From: Rostrohypoxylon terebratum
Lineage: Eukaryota; Ascomycota; Sordariomycetes; Xylariales; Hypoxylaceae
Assembly (NCBI GenBank): GCA_022497145.1
Contig: MU385863.1
Coordinates: 310,001-374,000 of the forward strand
Length of the DNA stretch: 64,000 nt
Direction: 5' to 3'
How positions within the stretch are numbered: the stretch's first letter is position 1; each line of letters begins with the position of its first letter. Positions 25,394 to 36,200 of the stretch are shown piece by piece. The notes beneath the pieces were generated by a model that saw only the letters and a program-made list of their open reading frames with translations, did not search any database and had not been told where the DNA came from. The position numbers and the translations under genes are program-made.

Positions 25394-25800
25394 TCACTGC
25401 AGCGTTTTGTATCTTTCTTTTGCACAAATGAGCTCTGGTACATCGTACTCATATAATACGAATAGTTCGATGTTGTTCAGGTGACCTGCCGTCACCCGCA
25501 GCCCGCTCGATCTGTCTTCCAGAGTTGCTGGCTTGGACAACGCCATCGTGCGTTGCTCATCCCACTTCTGCTTTTGCGTGCGAACTTCCCACCATGGACG
25601 TCTGGGACCACGTTCGCCGCCCTCGGGCGATAGCTTAATATGACAGAAGTATGCTGGGCGATCAGGTCTGATGGCTTGTGCTATTCCAGAATAACTGTCT
25701 TTGGCTGTTTCTCATCTTCGGAGATTTCTTGCGGCGCGCGAAGCAGGATAGGTTCGCGGTCTTGCAAATTCAAGAATTCAATTTGCCCCTTTCTCGGGCA
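25394..25800 (-). pseudogene. relic of an unrecognised protein-coding gene, frameshifted
   Basis: Two overlapping minus-strand frames read like one protein split by a frameshift. The first (25800-25681) includes IEFLNLQDREPILLRAPQEI and ends in TAG; the second, one frame over (about 25710-25394), includes CHIKLSPEGGERGPRRPWWE and HLNNIELFVLYEYDVPELIC and ends TGA. A plausible intron (25869-25801, GTAACT..TTCTTCAG, 69 nt) precedes the first part, supporting a once-spliced gene. I do not recognise the family. Its relation to the transcription-factor relic just upstream on the same strand is unclear; it could be a different gene. Confidence 0.45.
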
Positions 25801-25932
25801 CTGAAGAAAATTAATGTAACAACCAGTTTATCGATTTGCGTTTGTGTAAGAAGAAAGACCATAAGTTACCTTGATACGAATTTTCTAGTTGGTGGTCAAA
25901 ATTGTTGAATATAGTGTATTCCCAAGATTAGT

Positions 25933-25999
25933 ATCCTGCCTTCTCTCACACACGAGACTTCCAAGGTATAGCAGGACTTTGTGTGAGAGAGCACAGGAT
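25933..25999. repeat. imperfect inverted repeat (hairpin)
   Basis: ATCCTG-N3-TCTCTCACACA at the left pairs with TGTGTGAGAGA-N3-CAGGAT at the right: 17 paired bases in 20-base arms with a 27-base loop. It lies in the relic region. Function unknown. Confidence 0.6.
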
Positions 26000-26020
26000 T
26001 GTTCTTGTAATAATAGGTAC

Positions 26021-26230
26021 TTTCCGTTCCGATGTTGCTGCCAGTTATAGACATATATTGGTATGTGTCTCGCTGTCGACCGCGTTTTTGATAACAGATA
26101 GAACCAAAGGCCTGGCCTTCGGTATTTTGGTATTCAATTCCACATATATATCTTGATATCCCCTAAAGATATGACGAAGAGAGTTCCCCCCCGGCAGCGC
26201 TGGTTCAGAATATATATGTTGTCCATTAAT
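26021..26230 (-). pseudogene. decayed fragment of a paralog of the neighbouring transcription factor
   Basis: Translated on the minus strand, 26086-26021 reads NAVDSETHTNICL, a stop, then LAATSERK. The intact transcription factor (about 21663-21728) reads DAVDSETYTNICL, Q, LTAASERK. Over about 67 bp the DNA differs at roughly 16 positions, about 14 of them transitions. The Gln codon of the intact gene has become TAA. The open frame upstream of the block (26230-26087) also reads like protein and ends with a Lys/Pro/Ile pattern loosely like the factor. Beyond the SERK motif homology fades. This is best read as a decayed duplicate; the transition excess would fit repeat-induced point mutation. 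Confidence 0.6.
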
Positions 26231-26807
26231 TGTGACTTATATGAGTCAACCTAGCAACAGGGAAATCTCACACTGCCCAGCTGCTTTGTTTACTTCATCC
26301 CTGAATACCCAGGTCCTATTTAGATAATAGAATGGATTATTTTGGATTGATCTTAGACTTAATGTGTGTGGGTTGTGGCAATAAACATGTACCCATGTTA
26401 ATTGTTTGCATCTTGTTGCCGTAGGTGATATCGTGTTGAAGGGTTCTTAGCAGCGTTCCCGCCCAAGTTTGTGAGGGGATCAGATGCGATACAGGCAGAT
26501 GAGTACCCGGCTATTAGAAGTTATGAACCATCTAGCACGAAGTAGGTTGTCACTCACGCAAGCCAAGTTTCCCGAGATAGTTGTCTTGATATCCTCTATG
26601 ATTAATACCTTGATCTACTATGAGCAGCCCAATCCATCCATGTAGCTAAATAAGCAAAGAGCCGCCAATGTAGTAAGTACAGCGCCGTAGTATCCATAGT
26701 ACAAAGCTCGCTAACCCGACCCAGAAGCCAATGATGAAAATGTTGAGGACCAACGGTGTCCATGCCCCTAACTCCCAAATACGAAAATGAGAAAAATCAT
26801 TGGGGTC

Positions 26808-29297
26808 CTACTCCTGCATTGCGTCAGATTCCTGGTCAGCTTGACCTGGGGTTTGGCTCTGGCTCTGGCTCTGGTCCTGATCCTGACCTTCCACCCCTAG
26901 CGATCGCAGCCTCTGCGATAACAAACTCTCCGCAACGCCGGTGTTGCGGTTTATCAATCGAGCAAATGCGTTGCCACCATAACCTACGTCTCCCTTATTA
27001 AGTTTGTCGTACCTGTTAATTTGGCCGTCTAAGCTCTCCCAACTTGACATGTCGTTCGAATTCTGCGTATTCGGTCGGCTGGTCTGAGACGAATTTGGCG
27101 ACTGTGGATCAGAAAACCCCAAGTTGCTGCCTTCATCTATCGTGTTCCTTGTTGCATTACGTACGCGAGGAACAGGTTTAACCAGCGTCTTAAGTCTAGC
27201 GAGATCACATGAGTCGGACTGAAAACCGGGAGCCACGTCATAGGCTTGTTGATTTGGTCCACCGAAGTAAAATCCAGAGCTGCGTCGTCTGAATGCCTTG
27301 TCAGCAGCTAGGCTGGCGCCAGGGCCAGTACCTCCGGTGATAGGAGGATGCATCACTCTGATCGATTTGTAACTCGTAAACCTCGGTTCGGGTAAAGTGA
27401 TCTCGTTGCGAAGTTTCTCTTTCCCATCGGGCACGCGGTTTGCGAATACAACCCTAATGCTCTTGTACAGATAGTACCGACCTCTCGAAGGGCAACATAT
27501 GTGTAGATGGGCAAGATATCTGAGGATAGGACGATCTCCAGTTCCATTATCCTTCACAGGCATGTTTTCAATAATTGGTCCTGCCGAATAGCTCCGTTGC
27601 CGGATGAAAGTTTTCGTGCCGGGTTCCATTCCCGCCAGATCGTAAGGAACCAAAAACAACTTGACTGCTGTCTTATTGGGGTTCTTTATGATGATCTGAA
27701 TCTGACCTTTTTCGGGAATACGATAGCTCCCGCCAGGGGGTGCTCTAGGAGAGTTTGACCTACGCTTCGGCCGTTGAGCTCTGCGAGTATCACGATCAGA
27801 CGGTTCTACGGAACGACGGTTCGGCTCGGCACCGTCGTCCTCTGTTGATAACCGTTCCTGAATGCGACTTTGTATCTTTCGTTTGAATCTTGAGTCGTCT
27901 TCTTGGGCTGAAAGACCATTCTCCAAATCTATTTGTCCAACGTACGGACTGGGCCCATCTTCTACTTTAGAATGAGAAGAGCTACCATAACTATAGAACA
28001 CGGCAGGAAAAGGCAACGTCACGTGAGGCGGACACCGAAGGCTCGATTTGCACTTACCCAGCCCAAGAACACCAATCTGAGCTAGAAAATCGAGTGGCTT
28101 CGAGGGCGTTGTTGACATTCTTCCGCGCAAGATACTTTCCTCGTAGGACCCTACCATGGATGCATGCTGAATCGGCGAGACATCTGAGCTGTAGGACGGG
28201 CGCCTAGACCGGGACAGCGCGGGGGATTGCGGAGAAGAGGATGCCGTTGGGAAATTAGGAGTAGAGGCTAAAGAGCGTCGTGGTTGGTGCGCCTGGTAGG
28301 GATAGCTTCTCTCTTGACGTAGATGAGATGATTGCATTGGTGACGGGCTGTGAGGCATGCCATATGAAGCTGAGTGGGGCGACATGAAGGTGTGTCGACG
28401 TGAATCTCTGGGGAGACTCGATCTGATATCGATTACTTCTATCGGAGAGGTTAGGTCGATATCTTCGTTGCTCTCTGATTGGACTAATGGACTGGTAGGC
28501 GGTTTGTAGAAGTTTGAAGCGATAGAGGATGACAAGGATGACAAGGAGCCAAGGCTGGATGCCTCGATCAGCAGTCTTCTTGTTAAACTATCTCGTGTCT
28601 CGAAGAAATCCCTCGGAGGCGAGGTGGCAATGCCGAACCATGGTTCACCAACGTGACCAAAATTTTGCCTTTCTGGAGCTTGCTGATTTTCTTGCACGGT
28701 GGTAGCATCTCGAGATACTTCATCTTGCGTAAAATCGCCGCTATGAAGAGCTGAACGTGGGCGCTCAATGCTCAGCCCTTCTTGCCTTCTCTTTTCATCG
28801 TCTGAATCGGGGCTCTTCTTCTCCGGGGTTATCGTAACTGGGGGGAGCAGAGTTGGTGAACCTGCACTCGAACGTTTCGGGTTGCGAGTTGGAGTGCCAG
28901 GTTGTTGACCCCATATTGACTCGAACTGATCATCAACCAGAGGGTTAGCCATCTTAGATGCCCCGTCTATGCCTTGAAGTGGAAAAGAGTTACGAACATG
29001 TCGGTTCGGTTTCCAAGTCGGACTCTCGCCTCTCTTTAATCGTTCAATGAGTTCAGATCGGTCGGAGCATTCGGTAGGGGGATTTCGTTCTGGTGTTTGT
29101 GGTGCCGGATTATCTTCTAAGATCGGACCCTCGCATAACTCCGTCCTGATGCTCTCCTCTGATCGCTTTTTTCGTAAGGCACCATCTTCGTATATCTTCG
29201 CTTGGATTGACTGTGACGCCATTGTGGACATTGTGGGCGAGGTTGGCTGCTCAGCGGATTCCCTCCGCTCTAGATCTACTTGAAATACGGGCATCAT
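26808..29297 (-). CDS. Atos/DUF4210-type protein (meiotic chromosome segregation-like family)
   Basis: A single-exon gene of 829 codons. The first half is Ser/Pro-rich and disordered. In the middle is the conserved DUF4210/Atos block (ILRGRMSTTPSKPLDFLAQI, then VTLPFPAVFYSYG and SPYVGQIDLENGL). The C-terminal part matches the family's chromosome-segregation domain: GSYRIPEKGQIQIIIKNPNK, KLFLVPYDLAGMEPGTKTFI and RPILRYLAHLHICCPSRGRY. Relatives include animal Atos proteins and fungal meiotically regulated proteins; the molecular role is probably transcriptional or meiotic, not certain. Two adjacent Met codons (29297, 29294) could start it. It is transcribed away from fyv7 with about 870 bp between. 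Confidence 0.82.
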   Translation of the reverse strand: MMPVFQVDLERRESAEQPTSPTMSTMASQSIQAKIYEDGALRKKRSEESIRTELCEGPILEDNPAPQTPERNPPTECSDRSELIERLKRGESPTWKPNRHVRNSFPLQGIDGASKMANPLVDDQFESIWGQQPGTPTRNPKRSSAGSPTLLPPVTITPEKKSPDSDDEKRRQEGLSIERPRSALHSGDFTQDEVSRDATTVQENQQAPERQNFGHVGEPWFGIATSPPRDFFETRDSLTRRLLIEASSLGSLSSLSSSIASNFYKPPTSPLVQSESNEDIDLTSPIEVIDIRSSLPRDSRRHTFMSPHSASYGMPHSPSPMQSSHLRQERSYPYQAHQPRRSLASTPNFPTASSSPQSPALSRSRRPSYSSDVSPIQHASMVGSYEESILRGRMSTTPSKPLDFLAQIGVLGLGKCKSSLRCPPHVTLPFPAVFYSYGSSSHSKVEDGPSPYVGQIDLENGLSAQEDDSRFKRKIQSRIQERLSTEDDGAEPNRRSVEPSDRDTRRAQRPKRRSNSPRAPPGGSYRIPEKGQIQIIIKNPNKTAVKLFLVPYDLAGMEPGTKTFIRQRSYSAGPIIENMPVKDNGTGDRPILRYLAHLHICCPSRGRYYLYKSIRVVFANRVPDGKEKLRNEITLPEPRFTSYKSIRVMHPPITGGTGPGASLAADKAFRRRSSGFYFGGPNQQAYDVAPGFQSDSCDLARLKTLVKPVPRVRNATRNTIDEGSNLGFSDPQSPNSSQTSRPNTQNSNDMSSWESLDGQINRYDKLNKGDVGYGGNAFARLINRNTGVAESLLSQRLRSLGVEGQDQDQSQSQSQTPGQADQESDAMQE

Positions 29298-30170
29298 GCA
29301 TTCGGTCGTCGGTCTAGAGCTTTGCGAATTAGGTCACGTTATATTGAGTAATTAAACATTTCAAGTTGTCTTTAGAAATAATTTCTTTTTGATTGCGAAG
29401 AATATTGTGTAAATGGGTCGGTATCAGGAACTGACTCGTGCTCGCCTCATTGACTCAGAGGACAGGGAAGTTTGAAACGAGAGGGCTAGCTGGTAAGGTC
29501 GAAATGGGTTAGGTAATTTTTCAATGCCTCTTTAGCTGGACCTGAAAGACGAAGTTGAGAAAGTTGAAAAGTCTAGAAGTTGAAGAAAGGACGGGCTGAC
29601 GGGCGAGACCCTATTATCATAAGACAGGTGTAAGAGGTTTGAGAGGTTGGAAGGCACATTAAGGCACATTAAGGTAGGATTGTTTCTGATCATCCGGCCT
29701 TTCCTCACCAATGTGATGACTTGTACGAAGTATCGATGGATTGATGGATTTTAGCTTTTAGTAAGTCCAGCGTCATAATTAGCGCCTATCGCACGCTATT
29801 TACATAACGCACCTATTTGGGTGAATGACTGCCAGATTTGGGGCGGTATCGGCAAGGATAAGCGGTGACAAGGGGCGACCAGCCTGTGCTGTAATCCGGA
29901 AAGAGCTAGACTTGGCGTACCTGGTTGGGTAGGTCCATCCAGGTGCCAGGTACAGTACATAGGCGCATGCATACCGATTTTATCCAGCTCTGTGCATCTC
30001 AATTGAGTTTCAACTTTAAAACTACTAGTTGTAGATAGACTTCAAAGCTGCTTCAAGTTTTCAACGTCTCGAGTCTTCACGGTGTATTTGACACTTACAA
30101 TAATTATTCTTCATTGATCTAAATCTTATCAATCGAGAATATCGTGTCGACAACAAGCTGTCTGTTGAAA
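29298..30170. other. divergent intergenic region between the Atos-type gene and fyv7
   Basis: This 873 bp stretch should contain both promoters. I see no additional gene or assignable regulatory site; it has short repeats (AAGGCACATT twice, 29651-29672) and scattered AT runs. Confidence 0.5.
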
Positions 30171-30949
30171 ATGGGAGTGAAGAGACCTCATGAATCCGAC
30201 AGCGCAGCCACTCCAGCCGCAAAAAAACTTCGTAAAGGTTTTCGCGTAGGACCACAAAACCTGCCAGATGGTCCGTGGAAGAGAAAAGGTTTGCATGCAC
30301 TCTCACCCCTCTCACCCTCCATTACATCCATTACATCCATTACATCCATTCCATACGAATTACTAATTAAAGTTCGCATCAAGTTGATAAGATAAAGAAA
30401 GACCTCATTCATAAGGCAAAGGTCAAGAAGGCATACAAGAAGATTAAGGCAGCGGAACAAGCATCTTCTAAACCTAAGCCTGCTATTGTGGATACCAATA
30501 ATCAAGACGGAGATGGAGATAGAAAAGGAAATGAAAATGAAAATGAAAACGAAAATGGAGATGCAGAACCTCCTTCACTTCAGCTTCATCCTGAGAGACA
30601 GGCTATGGTAGACGATGAAGAAGGAGAGGAAGAGGAAGAGCAGCAAGAACCCCTTTCTCACACTCAATCGGGGGATCGCCCTCGTCGACGCAAACAGCAT
30701 CCGCGCAAACCTGGCTACTTTGATAAAGCCTCAGCCGATGCGGAGCGCAAAAAGGCTGAAGCCGAAGCACGTGCCCAAGAGATCCAGAAGCGTAATGAAG
30801 AGCGAAATCGCAAGATTGCCGAGCGTGAGAGATTCAGGAAAGCTATGGCGAAGGCGAGGAAACCCGGTCGGGATGGCCAACGGAGGCTAGGCAGGGAGAG
30901 CGGAATACTACTCGAGAAGGTCAAGAAAATGGTCGGAGATGCAAAGTGA
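30171..30949 (+). CDS. fyv7: rRNA-processing protein Fyv7
   Basis: Small nucleolar protein acting in 35S pre-rRNA processing toward the small subunit. Exons 30171-30288 and 30384-30949 give 227 residues. The join (AAA G / TT GAT AAG) rebuilds the family core GPWKRKVDKIKKDLIHKAKV. The N-terminal motif LRKGFRVGPQNLPDGPW and the strongly basic helical C-terminus (KRNEERNRKIAERERFRKAM) are typical; the middle is a Glu/Asn/Asp-rich low-complexity insert. The 95 nt intron begins GTTTGC and contains three ATTACATCC repeats and a CTAATTAA branch-like site. The start is the Met of MGVKRPHESD; an upstream in-frame ATG is not needed. Convergent with the kelch gene. Confidence 0.88.
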
Positions 30950-31302
30950 AGGATTGACGGCAATGATTTCTCAACCTAATCAACCTAAACATGAAACCGA
31001 GATAAATTCGTCGCCGAGAGAGTATGCCACCGGAACCATCTCATCCACTGGATCTCCATCAACGCAACTAAATGTATGAGTATATGCAGCTCATCTCACC
31101 TCACCCCCACTATCACCATGATAGACGATATGGGGCGATACACTGCAGAAAAACTGCATGGATGTGAACATGAGGTCATGATCATGAGTTGTTCCGGTAC
31201 GCTTTACTTCTCACAACCCAATAAGTCAGTTATTTTTTTCAACTGACGATGATACATGCAGTATCAAGGCTTAATTCGTTTTACATAATACTATTTATTA
31301 CA

Positions 31303-33245
31303 TTAATATGAATACTTCCGGTCCGGAAGCTCAGGTCTCAGTTTCGGTGTAGGAACTGGTAGTTCGTATGTCCATTCCACATCTTCGGCGGGTAATTCCC
31401 CCCTTACTGTACCGCTGATCTCTATCGGTTCGACCGGCGTCGGTGATGATACCATCGTTCCCGGAGTAACTGATCGCATCCGCGGCGAATCTTTCGGCCA
31501 CGGTTCTGGCCTATATTCGTTGAAGGTGCTGGCCACCATCGTGCTTTCGCGCCGTCGCCGTCGCCATCGTATTGTCAAGAATACGAGGGAACCCGTAATA
31601 ATTAGGAATACCACTCCCCCAATCGTGCTACCGGCGATTATACCCGTCTTCTTAAAACTAGAACCGTCCGGTTCCGTCGCTGAGGTAGAATTCGCGACCA
31701 TACCGTATGTGCCCGAGCTACCGTTGACGAATAGTTCTTCCAAACTATCACACCAAGTGATTGTATTCATCCCTCCTTGTGCGTACCAATCCGCTACTTC
31801 TTTCGGGCTTTCGTATGGCGCCGCATTTGGATTGTATGAGTCCGTCCATTTCAGCTCAGTCATGTCGTATATTCCAAGTCCCTGTTTCCACGGATCGGGG
31901 GTCGTTGTGGGGGTTTTTAGGAAAGGTCCGCCGTCGACACCTCCGTAACTTAACATCTGCCTTTTTCCTCCGCCAACTACCGTACAGGCATGGTCGGCAC
32001 GTGGTGTGCCGGGTGAATTTGCATTGACGAAGACGAATCCGGGAAGCGATAATATATACACATCCGCCAATGTGCCCTCTGTCTGCTGCTGGGACGTGCC
32101 GCCATATATGAATCTAACTCAATTTGTTAATATCGATTCTTTTTTCACACATTTTGGACCAGTCCAAAGGGCTGGACCAAAGATACAGACCTACATTTCG
32201 TAAGTATTGTTCGGTCCCTGCACCCCAACACTACACGCCCTCTCCCTTACCGGCGGCCGCACCCCGCTCGTCCCCTGCCTATACCACTTCCCCGTGACCG
32301 GATCATGCAGATTGACGGTATTCCAAGAAACGTCGAGAATGCTATCGTTCGTCGCATATACCGGCGTCTCGGCACCACCGAAGAAAAGCAACAGGCCATT
32401 AGGACCAAACGGAACAAATTCGGCCATTCCATTTAGATTTGTGCCATAGCCCCCATAATATGAAACGGTCGAGCTATTGGCCCACATCCCGGTCTGGAAG
32501 TTATACGACACGAGTCCCGTCAGAGCGTACCCCGGATCTTCCTTCTGGACGTTGGGGTCGGTCCGCGAGGTAACTTGACCGCCCATCGCATAGCCCACAT
32601 GGTTGGCCTGGGTGAAGGCCGCGCCGACCGGTTGTTGCAGCTTAGCGAAGTCGCGATAATTTCCCTGCGGAACTTGCGACCAGGTGCCGCCTCCCGTGCC
32701 GTCCGTGTTGAGCAGCCAGAGCTGGTTCTCGGGAGGCGGGTCGGACCCCACGGCCATCCCGCCCCAGGTATACAGGGCACCGGCACCGTTGGTCGGGTCG
32801 GACCAATAGATCTGCTGGTCGAGGAGCGGCGCTGTCTTGGTGATCGAGCGAAATGTGACAGAGTCGTTCGTCCATGATTCGTTTAGGTTCAGGGAAAACG
32901 TTGCGTTAGCTGCTTGCTCGTTAGTAGACGCGTCTAGGGTGTTCTGTGTATCAATGTGAATATACCAGCGTATGAAGGATACGTCTGATCCGACTCAGTG
33001 CCGTTCGACTTAGTTACGTTGGCCTGTCGAGAAAGCTCGCCGCCGTCTATGTAGAGGTGATTGCCCAACGCGACAACTGTAGGATACCTATGCCGGACGA
33101 ACTCATCGGGACCTGGGAATTGGCTATTGCTATCGCCATCGCGCCTAGCGATTCCTCGCGCATCCACCAACCCGTCCTTCCGACCCAAGAGCCCCAACAC
33201 CGCAAGCAGCAGTAGCGACACTAGAGGCGCACACGAGCCCTTCAT
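31303..33245 (-). CDS. kelch-repeat single-pass membrane protein
   Basis: A secreted-domain membrane protein with a probable beta-propeller. Exons 33245-32966, 32909-32195 and 32113-31303 sum to 601 codons. A signal peptide (MKGSCAPLVSLLLLAVLGLL) opens the protein. Kelch-type Gly-Gly/Tyr-Gly-Gly strands recur (YTWGGMAV, GYAMGGQV, LLFFGGAE, IFIYGGTS, LSYGGVDGG). A transmembrane helix lies at about residues 487-513 (GIIAGSTIGGVVFLIITGSL), followed by a basic stop-transfer and a cytoplasmic Pro-rich tail of about 85 residues. The first intron is taken as 56 nt (GTATAT..CAAGCAG, with ACTAAC branch site); the second has donor GTAGGT. Many Asn-x-Ser/Thr sites suit an extracellular domain. Fungal relatives are mostly uncharacterised; a role in wall or signal sensing is only inference. 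Confidence 0.82.
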
Positions 33246-36200
33246 CGGGGCGGTTTGAACATTTCAGGAAGAAGGATTGAACATCATGAAATGGGGGATG
33301 CGCCGCCCAGGAATAAGGTAACTAAGGGTAGAGGAATAATCTGGAGGCGAAAGGGAAGCAAATAATAAAAAACCCGGAAATCCGGGGAGAGGGTTTTCGA
33401 AGGAACGGCGAAGCTGCAGGATAATTCCTTCTCGGATGCGGGTGCGCGGGAAGAGACCTTTTGCATCGCCAGCACGACACTACACAACGCAACACCGTCA
33501 GATCATGTACCGGATGAAAAGAATGGAAAGGCCTCGAAATCCGATCGGCTACGCTTCTACGCACGAAAGAGACTTTTTAAACTGCTACCTTGCGCCAGAA
33601 GGGGCGGAAAAGAAGTTTCGCAGCCCCCAAAGGCCAAGGGAAGAGGGATGTGTAGGTGACTTTATGTATTGCACCGGAACACTTTCTGGCTTGCCTACAT
33701 GCCTAGATTACCTGCATATACACACGCAATAGTGTATTCCTTCAAGGCTACCAAACCAGCGGCCAGCCTGGGAGCAACCCAACTACGGGCACGGCGACGA
33801 ACGCAACGGAACAGGGGGGTCGACAGCTCGGGATCAGGAACCCTGGCTGGGCCGGCACTATACCCACCTAACAACGTCGCAATGAGGAGCGTGGCAACGC
33901 ACCGCGAATTACTACTACGTACTAACATCGCCTGTCAAAATCGCCAGTCAGGATTGAGCTCCGACGAAGGCAAAGTTTAGCGAAGCGAATGTGTAAGATT
34001 TCTTGACAGCGCGGTTGCGGCGTCGCTGATTTGACGGTTGGCGTAGGTGAGTAGGTAAGTACCGAGACATATATACGGATAGGTACTTGCTTTGCTTTAG
34101 ACGGAAATATGGAAGTGTTCAATATTTCATCGGCGCCTGTCCGCCCTCGTACGGAGGTGTGCCAGTGGTTCTCCCCCTCCATCTACGCTGTCGTGCTCAG
34201 ATAGCGGATGTCTCAGCACCTGAGATAGTGAGGTACGCACCTGCAACGACCCGCGCTCAGTGGTCCACCTATGGCATGCAGTACTGTAGGTACTGTAGTA
34301 GCCTAGTAGGTGCTAGAACAGGCCGTGGGGTTGAGAAGCAGGCTGGGATGACGCCAAGCTGCTTTGGGGCGGCTGCAGGTCTGCAATTTGCATCCTTCGG
34401 CTCGGAATCGATCGCTGGAGGATCGCGGGTCTTCCAGGGGTCGTATTGGGAACTTTATCGAGCACTCAAGTCATTATTGCAGTGTGCTCCCTATGCTTAT
34501 TACCTGCGAGTCTGTCACTTGATGTGTGCCATTTTCTCTTTCTCACATGTTTCGATGCTACCAACCAGTTGGTCGTCTCGTTTCGCTTCGTGCGTAAATC
34601 ATGCCTCGACTAGGTCGGTGAATGGTGGGTGAGCGGCCAACAATGTGATAGATATGTGAGGGGGTCAATATACCTGAGAAACTGTTGTGAGAGCGAGAAC
34701 TGCCCTCTTGGCTCCCTATTTTAGAGATCGAGATTTGAAAGTTATCAAGACCATTAACACATCATCCGATTCTTGCTATATTTAACGACTGCTGGTCTAG
34801 CTACCTACATAGTATAATATATACAATAGCGCCGAATCGCACAGACGATTAGCGCAAGGGACATGTTGGCGCCACGATTCTAGGCGAACGACATCGATCG
34901 GTTGTCACCATAAGCAGCCCTGCCACGCGGACCTGCCATCGGCCACGCTTCCTCTCGTCTAACACCCATCCCATCTGACACACACATGTCGCTGCACAGA
35001 CGACGGCTACCCTAATAATCGTATCGGCATATTAAGTACCTACATACCAGTTACTGACCTAGCTAACACAGACGTCGAGTTTTCGGTAAGACGAGGTTAC
35101 ATGAGGTCATACGTTTCCTCTCTGCTCTGCTCTGTGAAACGTCCGTAACACAACGGATGAATGTGAGTAAGCCCATACGAAGAAGGGTGTCTGATGTCGC
35201 TGTATTATTGCTTCGATTTATTAGGCAAGTCATCCAATGTCATCATACCCATCCGTCCAATATTCTCGAGCGGTAACGTAAGATTACCTACCTCTTTCAC
35301 TCTCGCCTACCTACCTGTCCTGTCCACGTACCCAAGACCTTGAAGCGTGTGCAAAATCAAGGAACGGGAAGGTGAGAGAGCGAGCTAAGCAAACTACGTA
35401 GGTGGGTTTTTGTTCGCTTCAAGGCTCTTTCAGCACGTCTAGACCAAGGCCCGTTTGGGGAACAGGGTCGCTGACTCGCTGGACGCTGGGACACTGGCAT
35501 TATGTACGCACTATGGCATGCATGTCAGACACCAGACGGGGGGCCCCCTTGGTTAGCTACATCTTTACCACGTTTTTTCCTGCCTTTGGGGGTCTTTTTT
35601 TTCCAATTAGCTTATTCGTGTGGCCGCGTAGGTGCCGGACATGGGGGGGGGGGGGGGGGGGGAGCTTTTCCTGGCAATTAATTTAAGTGTTTAAGCCCAC
35701 CCCGGACCCAAGCACAGCTAGAGTGTTAAGTTTTTAGGTTATTTTGCCGTATTGGCCGGGACNNNNNNNNNNCGCCCTCGCCCCCCCGCGCCGTCCCCCC
35801 CGGCGCCCGGGGGGGGGCCCCGGGGGGGGGGGGGCGGGCCGCCCCCCCCCCCCCCCCCCCCTGTTCCTGGCTAGTACTGTAAGTCTGTAAGACCTACCAG
35901 GTACCTAGCTCAGCTAGAGAGTGAAGTTTGTAGTGTAGTTTGCCGTCTTCTCCGGGACAGACGGATACCCGCGTTTGTGTACTTATCTTGCGATTCAGAT
36001 TCATTGCTACGTAGGAAATTAATTGAAACAGGCTATGAAAAACAGCTGTGTTATACCAGGCGGTTGCTAAGTCTACGCTATTCGCCGGCACTCGCGCCGA
36101 GTCGGTAGCAGTGGGTGTGAAGCCAATGTAGCCCGCGAGGAAGCGGTATATACTACTATAAGATGGGGGTTGTATCCGCCTGTAAAAGCAAATATCCAAG

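Larger units (their letters stand above)
23484..26807. other. 3.3 kb gene-poor region containing relic coding sequence
   Basis: No intact gene. It contains the two minus-strand relics described separately (25394-25800 and 26021-26230), a 67 bp hairpin (25933-25999), and further scraps that read like protein between stops, for example minus strand 24730-24920 and 25179-25427; the latter includes a Cys-rich GPCKSCKRG stretch. It looks like a graveyard of decayed genes. Confidence 0.5.

Noticed and set aside
34087..34632. 181-codon plus-strand open frame in the 33-37 kb gap
   Set aside because: No domain, Cys/Ser-rich random texture, no splice partner, surrounded by repetitive gap DNA.
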